7,925 nt of DNA from an uncultured Oscillibacter sp. Lineage in GTDB: Bacteria; Bacillota; Clostridia; Oscillospirales; Oscillospiraceae. Both the position numbers and the translations under genes were made by a program. The notes under the pieces were generated by a model that was given only the letters and a program-made list of their open reading frames with translations, did no database searches and had not been told where the DNA came from. Positions 1-6,600 of the stretch are shown here, in pieces. The stretch spans positions 1 through 7,925 of the forward strand of contig CAMHBH010000102.1 of assembly GCA_946183175.1 (NCBI GenBank), read 5' to 3'. Positions within the stretch are counted from its first letter, which is position 1. The number at the start of each line of letters is the position of its first letter.

Positions 1-2229
1 ACGAACGAGGGCTTATGCCTGAGTTGCGCGCGGAAGGTCGGTCTCCCGCAGGTCGACGAGATGATGAAACGAATGGGGATTTCCGAGGATGATTTGGAAG
101 TCCTCAGCACGGATATGCTCGCGGCCATGCAGGATGTCGACGCCTCCGGGGACGACGAGGACGATACCGAGGAAGAGGAGGAACAGGGACATACCGCGAC
201 ATTCCCCTTTATGAACCGCCTGTTCTCGAACGGCAACCCCGCCCCCACGCCCCCGCAGGACAACCGCGAACAGAAGGATAACCGTAAGGGTGCCAAGGCC
301 CGCACGCCCGGACGCAAATTCCTGAACAATTATTGTATCTGCCTGACGGAGCGGGCCAAGGAGGGCAAACTTGACCCGGTCATCGGGCGCGAGGAGGAAA
401 TCGAACGCGTCGTACAGATTCTCAACCGCCGCCAAAAGAATAACCCGTGCCTTATCGGGGAGCCGGGCGTGGGCAAGACCGCAATCGCGGAGGGTTTGGC
501 ACAGCGTATCGTGCGCGGCGACGTGCCGTTCAAGTTACGCGAGAAGGAAGTACACCTGTTAGACCTGACCGCGCTCGTCGCCGGGACGCAGTTCCGGGGG
601 CAGTTCGAAAGCCGTATGAAGGGCCTGATTAACGAAGTCCGCGCGCTGGGCAACATCATTCTCATGATTGACGAAGTCCACAACCTCGCCGGGGCCGGGG
701 ACGCCGAAGGCAGTATGAACGCCGCCAACATCCTCAAGCCCGCCCTGTCGCGCGGCGAGATACAGGTCATCGGCGCGACGACGTTCAACGAGTACCGCCG
801 CTCCATCGAAAAAGATACCGCCCTCGAACGCCGCTTCCAGCCCGTGACCGTCAACGAGCCGTCGATTGAGGATTCCGTACAGATTCTGAAGGGCCTCGCC
901 CCGCGCTATGAATCCTTCCACGGCGTCCGGCTTTCGGAAGGCATTCTCCGTCAGGCGGTTTTGCTGTCGGAACGCTATATCACCGACCGTTTCCTCCCCG
1001 ACAAGGCCATCGACCTCATTGACGAAGCCTGCTCCGACCTCAACCTGAAAGACCGCAACATTTCCCGGCGCATGCAGATTCAGCGCGAACTCGACGACTA
1101 CGAAAAGGAACGGAATCTCATTGAGGAGCGCCGCGCGCAGGGACAGGAGCCCGATTACGAACGCCTTGCCTTCCTGAAAAGCCAGGAAATCAACCTGCAT
1201 ACGGAACTCGACCGCTTACTCGAAATCGGCGACCCCGAACTGACTATGGAAAACCTCGCGCACGTCATCGAACTGTGGACGAAGATTCCGGCGTCGAAAA
1301 TCCGGGAGCAGGAGTTCCATCGCCTGAGCCAGTTGGAGGAACGGATTAAGACGCACCTCGTCGGACAGGATGAAGCGGTGTCGGCGGTGGCCGCCGCCGT
1401 GCGCCGGAACCGCGTCGGAATCAGTCCGAAGCATAAACCTGTCAGCTTTATTTTCGTCGGGCCGACGGGCGTCGGCAAGACCGAACTCGTCAAACAGCTC
1501 GCCAACGACTTGTTTAATACCCCGGATTCCCTCATCCGGCTGGATATGTCGGAGTTCATGGAGAAGCATTCGGTTTCCCGGATTGTCGGTTCCCCCCCGG
1601 GCTACGTCGGCTACGACGAGGCCGGACAGCTTACAGAAAAAATCCGCCGCAAGCCCTACTCCGTCGTGCTGTTCGACGAAATCGAGAAGGCCCACCCGGA
1701 CGTTATGAACGTACTTCTACAGATTCTCGACGACGGCGAAATCACCGACGCCCACGGGCGCAAGGTCAACTTTGAGAATACGATAATCGTCATGACCTCG
1801 AACGCCGGGAGCGCCACGAAAGAGGGTACCGTAGGATTCGGGCGCACGGCCAACGAGCAGGACAGAGACCGCGCTATGAAGGCGCTGGAACAGTTCCTGC
1901 GTCCGGAGTTCATCAACCGCGTGGACGCCGTGATTACGTTCAACCGGCTTTCGGAGGAGAATTTCGGCGACATCGCGCGTATCATGCTGAACGAGCTCCG
2001 GGATTCTTTACGAGAAAAGGCTATCACGTTCACCTACGACGACGCGCTTGTACACTACCTGACGAAGAAATCGTACTCGCGCACTTACGGGGCGCGGAAT
2101 CTCCGCCGCACGATTCAGAAAGACCTTGAGGACGAATTAGCCTCCCGTATCATTGACAGCTACGACCACCCGATTTCGCAAGTCCGGGCGACCGCCGAGG
2201 GCGACGCCGTCGAAATTTTCGCAATGTGA
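1..2229 (+). CDS. clpE: ClpE-type AAA+ unfoldase (Clp protease ATP-binding subunit), 5' end missing
   Basis: This is a Hsp100 ring ATPase that unfolds proteins and threads them into ClpP in the cytoplasm. The frame is open from base 1, and the 20 codons before the first ATG (base 61) encode NEGLCLSCARKVG, the second CxxC half of the N-terminal zinc finger. The ATG at 61 is therefore internal and the true start lies upstream. Counting from that ATG: an acidic linker (about 27-42); NBD1 with Walker A GEPGVGKT (133-140), Walker B LMIDE (201-205) and Arg finger region ERRF (256-259); a short UVR-like/coiled middle segment (about 335-390); NBD2 with Walker A GPTGVGKT (467-474), Walker B VVLFDE (535-540), pore loop GYVGYDEAG, and a VGF tripeptide (591-593) where ClpP-binding loops sit. 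Clp_N repeats are absent, which favours ClpE over ClpC. The NBD1 pore loop has Phe in place of the usual Tyr. It heads a three-gene operon. Any CtsR site would lie outside the window. Confidence 0.93.
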   Translation, partial: TNEGLCLSCARKVGLPQVDEMMKRMGISEDDLEVLSTDMLAAMQDVDASGDDEDDTEEEEEQGHTATFPFMNRLFSNGNPAPTPPQDNREQKDNRKGAKARTPGRKFLNNYCICLTERAKEGKLDPVIGREEEIERVVQILNRRQKNNPCLIGEPGVGKTAIAEGLAQRIVRGDVPFKLREKEVHLLDLTALVAGTQFRGQFESRMKGLINEVRALGNIILMIDEVHNLAGAGDAEGSMNAANILKPALSRGEIQVIGATTFNEYRRSIEKDTALERRFQPVTVNEPSIEDSVQILKGLAPRYESFHGVRLSEGILRQAVLLSERYITDRFLPDKAIDLIDEACSDLNLKDRNISRRMQIQRELDDYEKERNLIEERRAQGQEPDYERLAFLKSQEINLHTELDRLLEIGDPELTMENLAHVIELWTKIPASKIREQEFHRLSQLEERIKTHLVGQDEAVSAVAAAVRRNRVGISPKHKPVSFIFVGPTGVGKTELVKQLANDLFNTPDSLIRLDMSEFMEKHSVSRIVGSPPGYVGYDEAGQLTEKIRRKPYSVVLFDEIEKAHPDVMNVLLQILDDGEITDAHGRKVNFENTIIVMTSNAGSATKEGTVGFGRTANEQDRDRAMKALEQFLRPEFINRVDAVITFNRLSEENFGDIARIMLNELRDSLREKAITFTYDDALVHYLTKKSYSRTYGARNLRRTIQKDLEDELASRIIDSYDHPISQVRATAEGDAVEIFAM

Positions 2230-2238
2230 GGAAATGCC

Positions 2239-2448
2239 ATGTTATTCCGGCGGGATATCGAGCCGAACTGCGCCTACTGCGAGCGCGGGACGCGCGGCGG
2301 CGACGGGGAAATCGTGTGCGCGCGGCGCGGGACTGTCGCGGCGGATTACCATTGCAAAAGTTTCCGCTACGACCCCCTGAAACGCGTCCCGCCGCGTCCG
2401 GCGTCGCTGAAATTGGGCAGGTTCCGCGAATCCGACTTCTCCCTGTAG
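2239..2448 (+). CDS. small four-cysteine protein of unknown function
   Basis: A 69-residue basic protein with four cysteines (C11, C14, C27, C39) arranged CxxC-x12-C-x11-C, which looks like a small zinc ribbon or rubredoxin-like knuckle. The core FRYDPLKRVPP and the opening DIEPNCAYCERG resemble a short conserved hypothetical protein I recall from Clostridia; I know no assigned function. There is no signal peptide or membrane segment. The ATG lies 9 nt after the clpE stop, and a GAGG ribosome binding site (2228-2231) overlaps that stop codon, so translation is probably coupled. The stop codon in turn overlaps the Shine-Dalgarno of the next gene. Position between an unfoldase and a redox protein suggests a role in thiol or metal homeostasis, but this is inference only. 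An alternative longer frame from 2226 has a poor start and ignores the cysteine pattern. Confidence 0.85.
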   Translation: MLFRRDIEPNCAYCERGTRGGDGEIVCARRGTVAADYHCKSFRYDPLKRVPPRPASLKLGRFRESDFSL

Positions 2449-2451
2449 GAG
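2447..2451 (+). promoter_or_regulatory. Shine-Dalgarno AGGAG overlapping a stop codon
   Basis: AGGAG lies 7 nt before the ATG at 2459, and its first two bases are the last two of the TAG stop of the four-cysteine gene. The overlap fixes the start of the EFR1 gene and implies translational coupling within the operon. Confidence 0.8.
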
Positions 2452-2458
2452 TGCTTCC

Positions 2459-3280
2459 ATGAAAATCGAGACCGTAAAGGCGGGGTACTTCAGCCCCACG
2501 GGCAACGCCGAACGGATTGCCCGTACAACCGCGGACGTTCTCGCGGAATGTTTTAGCGTCGCGCCGGAGGCGTTCGGCCTGAACGCCCCGGAGGCGCGGC
2601 GGCGTGAATACCGTTGCAAGGCCACGGACTTTCTCGTGCTGTGCTGTCCGGTGTACGCCGGGAAGCTCCCGAACAAGATACTGCCCGACTTGCGGCGCTG
2701 TCTGTACGGCGACGGCACCCCGGCGGCGGCACTCGTGACGTTCGGCAACCGCGCCTTCGACAACGCCCTCGCGGAATTGGTCTCCGTGCTGTCGGACAAC
2801 GGTTTCCGGGTCGTCAGCGCGGGGGCGGTCGTCGGCGAACACGCGTTCACGGACAAATTGGGCGGCGGGCGTCCGGGCGTCGCCGACTTGCGGGAACTGC
2901 GGACATTCGCCGCGCGTACCGCCGCGCTTGCGCGGGACGGCCTTCCGGGTACGGTGCAAGTCCCGGGAGACGCCGCCGCGCCGTACTACGTCCCGAAGGG
3001 CCTCGACGGACTGCCCGCGAAATTCCTGAAAGCAAAGCCGCGCGTCGACTTGTCGCGCTGTCACCACTGCGGGACTTGCGCGCGGGTGTGTCCGGTGGGG
3101 GCGATTGACCCGGAGGACGTGTCGAACGTGCCCGGGACTTGTATCAAGTGTCAGGCGTGCGTGTCGCGCTGTACGCGCCGCGCCCGCTCTTTCGACGACC
3201 CCGCCTTTCTGTCACACGTCGCAATGCTGGAACGCGACTTCACCGAACCGAAAGAAAACGCCTTTTTTTACGGCGTCTGA
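2459..3280 (+). CDS. EFR1-type flavodoxin/ferredoxin fusion protein
   Basis: A 273-residue cytoplasmic electron-transfer protein with two parts. Residues 1 to about 165 form a flavodoxin-like fold: the phosphate-binding loop FSPTGNAERI (11-20) fits FMN binding, and CCPVYAGKLPN (62-72) and TFGNRAFDNAL (94-104) match later flavin loops of this family. Residues 195-245 form a bacterial dicluster ferredoxin domain with C201, C204, C207, C211 and C228, C231, C234, C238, both CxxCxxCxxxC; the first is followed by Pro as usual, the second lacks it (C238 is followed by Thr). This architecture matches the EFR1 family of Clostridia, whose substrates are not known to me. The start at 2459 is supported by AGGAG 7 nt upstream and by the flavodoxin motif starting at residue 8. 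It is the last gene of the plus-strand operon and is followed 5 nt later by a hairpin. Confidence 0.92.
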   Translation: MKIETVKAGYFSPTGNAERIARTTADVLAECFSVAPEAFGLNAPEARRREYRCKATDFLVLCCPVYAGKLPNKILPDLRRCLYGDGTPAAALVTFGNRAFDNALAELVSVLSDNGFRVVSAGAVVGEHAFTDKLGGGRPGVADLRELRTFAARTAALARDGLPGTVQVPGDAAAPYYVPKGLDGLPAKFLKAKPRVDLSRCHHCGTCARVCPVGAIDPEDVSNVPGTCIKCQACVSRCTRRARSFDDPAFLSHVAMLERDFTEPKENAFFYGV

Positions 3281-3285
3281 CACGA

Positions 3286-3320
3286 AAAGCGCGCCATGGG
3301 ACACCGTCCCGTGGCGCTTT
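3286..3320. terminator. bidirectional hairpin terminator
   Basis: The stem pairs AAAGCG (3286-3291) with CGCTTT (3315-3320), CCA (3294-3296) with TGG (3312-3314), a T-G wobble (3297, 3311), and GGGAC (3298-3302) with GTCCC (3306-3310). The loop is ACC, and a CG bulge lies at 3292-3293. It starts 5 nt after the EFR1 stop. On the plus strand only three Ts follow the GC part; on the minus strand the arm ends in TTTT (3288-3285), so termination may be better for transcripts arriving from the island and the SNF2 side. This is the usual shape of a shared terminator between convergent genes. Confidence 0.7.
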
Positions 3321-3322
3321 AA

Positions 3323-3353
3323 TGACGTTTTCCACAACTTGCGGAAAACGTCA
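3323..3353. repeat. perfect 11-bp inverted repeat with 9-nt spacer
   Basis: TGACGTTTTCC (3323-3333) and GGAAAACGTCA (3343-3353) are exact reverse complements separated by ACAACTTGC. Neither strand has a T-run after it, so it is a poor terminator by itself. It lies 2 nt from the terminator hairpin and 3 nt from the AT-rich island. It could be the 3' hairpin of a minus-strand RNA, an RNA stabilising element, or a dyad site for a DNA-binding protein. Confidence 0.85.
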
Positions 3354-3356
3354 GTT

Positions 3357-3578
3357 TATAGTCATCCTACTTGACTGCGGGCTATAAATATTAAAGCCTT
3401 ATTCAGCCTGATTTCCCGCTTTTTGTTAGAAAATCGACATTTTTATAGACTTTCCATACTTCACATCCACCGTAGCCCCATTTTCTAACTAAAATCCAAA
3501 GAATATTCGCAAGTATGATTCCTTTGGGAAGGCTCCGAAAGCGGCTATTGATGCCTATTCTTAAGTAGGATTACTATA
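3357..3578. repeat. AT-rich island bounded by 16-bp terminal inverted repeats (MITE-like)
   Basis: The left end TATAGTCATCCTACTT (3357-3372) and the reverse complement of the right end, TATAGTAATCCTACTT (3563-3578), agree at 15 of 16 bases. The unit is 222 bp, visibly AT-richer than the genes beside it, and holds no ORF beyond about 20 codons. Both ends carry TA, which would fit the TA target duplication of IS630/Tc1-mariner-type MITEs (family knowledge), but TA is within the palindromic end, so the duplication is not proven. Internal inverted repeats lie at 3420-3434/3480-3494 (14 of 15), 3499-3505/3556-3562 (7 of 7) and 3377-3381/3415-3419 (5 of 5). A single copy is seen here, so mobility is inference. 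Confidence 0.5.
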
Positions 3579-3606
3579 GTATACAATGTTATTTGCTTTC
3601 AGTCAA
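3578..3606 (-). promoter_or_regulatory. strong sigma-A-type promoter reading into the intergenic island
   Basis: Read on the minus strand, the -35 box is TTGACT (3606-3601) and the -10 box TATACT (3583-3578), one mismatch to consensus each, with the ideal 17-bp spacer. The -35 starts only 10 nt after the SNF2 stop codon. The predicted start is about 3571. No protein gene lies downstream on that strand before the terminator, so the expected product is a non-coding RNA. Confidence 0.7.
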
Positions 3607-3615
3607 GTTGGCTAA

Positions 3616-6600
3616 CTATAACAAGTCCATTAACTCTTCATTCGAGAGGCTGAAGAGCGATTCGCGCTCCCCGGAGAGTATCGCGTCGGCGAGGTCCTTC
3701 TTGGCCTCCTGCATGGAGAGTATTTTTTCCTCAATCGTCCCCTTGGCTATCATCCTGTAGACCGTCACCTGGTTTTTCTGCCCGATTCTGTGCGCGCGGT
3801 CGGTGGCCTGATTCTGCGCCGCCAGATTCCACCACGGGTCGTAATGTATGACCACGTCCGCGCCCGTCAGGTTCAGGCCGGTGCCGCCCGCTTTCAGCGA
3901 AATCAGAAAGACCGGGGTCTCGTCCTCGTTGAACGCCCGGACTAGCCGCAAGCGTTCCTCTTTAGGCGTCGCGCCGATAATCTTGTAACAGGGGATTTTC
4001 TCCTTGCGCAAGTCTTCTTCTAACAGGGCCAGCATGGAGGCGAACTGCGAGAAAATCAACATCTTGTGTCCGCCGCCCATAGCGCTTTGTATCAGTTCCA
4101 GACAGGCGGCGCGTTTGGCGCTCCCGCCGTGGTAGTCCTCGAAAATCAGCGCCGGGTCGCAGCAGATTTGGCGAATCCTCATCAACTCGGCGAAAATCCG
4201 TATCCGGTCTTCCCCGGACTGTCCGGAACCCGCAATCATGCGCTTCATGCGCACTACCTGCCCGTCGTAGAGCTTGCGCTGTTCGTCCTCGAAGCGGGAG
4301 TAGCGGATTTCCTCCAGCTTGGGCGGCAAGTCCTTTAATACGTCGGATTTCAGGCGGCGTAAGATAAAGGGCGCTGTGACGCGTTTGAGACGCTCTGCGG
4401 GTTCGGTTTCGTGGTTTTTCGTGATGGGCGTCTCGAAGCGGCGGAGGAACTCCGGGTAGGCGTAGAGGAAGCCGGGCATGAGGAAATCGAAGATACTCCA
4501 CAGTTCGGCGAGGCGGTTTTCGATGGGCGTCCCGGTCAGGGCCAGACGCGTGCGGGCCTGTACGATTTTGACGGCTTTCGTCATGCCGGCTTTCTGGTTC
4601 TTGATATACTGCGCCTCGTCGAGAATCATGACGGAGAAGCGGAGTTGCGAATACGAAGCGATGTCCTGCCGGAGCAGGTCGTAGCTGGTAATATAGGCGT
4701 CGAAATGCGTGGTACCGTTCCGGGCGTCTTCCAGGACGGCTTTCCGGGCCGTGGCGTTGCCCGCCACCGGGAGTACGGACATGGACGGCGCGAAGTGCTG
4801 GAACTCCTCCTGCCAGTTGTAGACCAGGGAGGCCGGACAGACCACGAGCGCGGGGCCGGGGTCGCCCGATTCTTTCAGGGCCTGTAGGAAGGTAATGGCC
4901 TGTAGGGTTTTTCCGAGGCCCATTTCGTCGGCGAGAATCCCGCCGAATCCGGCGGCGGCGAGCGTGCGGAGCCACTTGTAGCCGTAGACTTGGTAGGGCC
5001 GGAGCGTGTCGGCCTGGGCGGCGGGCACTTCGTAGTCGGCGTCGCGGATGGTGCGGAAGTCGCGGATAAGCGCGCGATAGGTTCTGTCACGGTCGGCGGC
5101 GAGTTCGTGGTGCTTTTCCAGCATGGTGTCGAGGTAGAGCGCGCGGAAAAGCGGGAGTTCGATGTGCCCCTGTATGATTTCCTCGGCGGAGAGGTTCAGG
5201 TCATACGTGAGGGCGTCAAGGGACGGTAACTGGTCGTCGCCGGAGAGCGTGAGGAAGTCGCCGTTTTTGAGGCGGTGGAACGTCTTTTTGCGACGGTAGC
5301 TCTGGAGGACTTCCAAGAGTTCCTGCGAGGAGATGTCTTTGGAGAGAATCGAGATATCAAGTAAGCCGCTCTCCACGGATACGCCTACGTGAATCTGCGG
5401 CACGGAGCGAATCGTACATTTCCGGAAGGCGTTGCTTCCCTGCACCTCCCCGTAGCGGGAGAGTTCCGGGACGCCCTCCGTGAGAATGCGATAAAGTTCG
5501 TCCTCGTTGGCGTCGTTGCGGTAGGTGGATGTCACGGGGTCGAAGCGCGGGAAATAGCGGCGTATGGCTTTTTCGACGCGCGTTTCCTGTGCGCTGTCGG
5601 AATAGCCCACGGGGCCGGACGGGCGGCGGGGGAGTTGTACGAGTTCCGCGTCGCCGTAGGAAACGAACTCTTCCAGAAAGCAGTCGCCTTCCAGGTCAAT
5701 GCGGAACAGGAAGACGGGTTCGGGGGGCAGTACGGTTTCGGCCTCCTGGGCGCAGTTGTCGACGAACTCCACGTAGGGCGATTCGAGCAGGCGCGGCGCG
5801 ATACGGTAATAGAACTCCGCGAGGCGGTTCTTTCCCACGAGGAAGCGGATTTGTTCCGAACTCCCGGCGGCGGTGCGGAAGGGCTGTAAGGCTTGATTCT
5901 CCTCCCGGCTGAGCTTGCTTAGATAGCGCTCGTTGAGCACGTAGAGGTCGTTACTGCCCTGAATCGTCGCGGGGAGCGCGCCCGTGACTTCAATGCCCAG
6001 AAAGGCCCCGTTCGCGTCGGCGATACGCCGCGAGGTCAGGCGGAGCTTGAAATCGGCGTGGCCTACGCGAATCATGCCGGAGAATTTCCGGTTGCGGTCG
6101 AGGAATTCGCACTCCGCGCCGTCGGCGGTCTCGTAGAAGCGGTCGAGGGCCGCGCCTTTGAGCGTCTCCTGCTGGAGTGTGCGGATTTCGGCGGGCTCGT
6201 CGAAGTAGCTATAGGCGCGGATGCGGTCTCGGAGCAAGTCGGCCTCGCTGATTCTGCGCCGGATGAAGTCGAACCAGCGGCGGCTGTCCTCGGTGAAGGT
6301 CATGGAGGCGAAGTCGGCGCGGACGGTCTTACTGAACAGGAGTTTCCGTTCCTGTTCCACGGCCTCGGAGAGTTCGCGGAGGTTTTTCAGAATGATGAAT
6401 CTGCCGTTGAGGCCGATTTTGAAAGACAGGCGCGCCGTGCCCCATTCGAGTACGACACGGGGCAGGAGCGTCAGGACGGGGGCCTTGAGGGTATCGGGGG
6501 CGGCGCTGTCGGCGGCGTCGGGGGCGGACTGCGCGGCGTCCATTTCGAGGAAGAAGCGCTCGGCGGTACGGTCGGTGGCGTCGCCGGGGTTCTCCCGGTC

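Larger units (their letters stand above)
3285..3571 (-). ncRNA. candidate structured small RNA, four-way junction
   Basis: A consensus promoter places a minus-strand start near 3571, and the first strong terminator it meets ends near 3285, giving an RNA of about 287 nt without a credible ORF. Helices visible by eye: P1 pairs the first nine bases (3563-3571) with 3364-3372; P2 pairs 3556-3562 with 3499-3505; P3 pairs 3480-3494 with 3420-3434 (one A-A mismatch); P4 pairs 3415-3419 with 3377-3381. P1 directly abuts P2, and P3 directly abuts P4, leaving only two 4-nt linkers, as in a stacked four-way junction. The P2 and P3 loops share a further 7-bp complementarity. Two 3' hairpins follow. I do not recognise a known class; it does not look like 6S, SRP, tmRNA or RNase P RNA. 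A transposon-like end is the main alternative. Confidence 0.45.

Noticed and set aside
2150..3067. 305-codon minus-strand frame opposite the small protein and EFR1 genes
   Set aside because: Composition is Arg-rich without domains, and it is antisense to two genes with good ribosome binding sites and clear cysteine motifs.
3423..3451. Plus-strand promoter-like pair TTGTTA-17 bp-TAGACT
   Set aside because: Weak match in AT-rich DNA, inside helix P3, with no ORF or RNA signal downstream before the convergent SNF2 gene.
3430..3564. Possible decayed plus-strand coding remnant in the island (ending KAAIDAYS before a stop at 3562)
   Set aside because: The frame is broken by a stop at 3490 and another at 3427, has no start signal, and I could not match it to a transposase family; pairing in the same bases explains the sequence better, although a transposase remnant is not excluded.
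3281..3615. CRISPR array or tandem repeats
   Set aside because: The repeats found are inverted pairs and short degenerate motifs, not regularly spaced direct repeats; no cas gene is nearby.
3962..4975. 337-codon minus-strand frame inside the SNF2 gene
   Set aside because: Out-of-frame, Arg/Pro-rich translation of the helicase core; low stop density is expected in GC-rich codons.
5389..5889. 166-codon plus-strand frame opposite SNF2
   Set aside because: Antisense shadow with no start signal or known motif.
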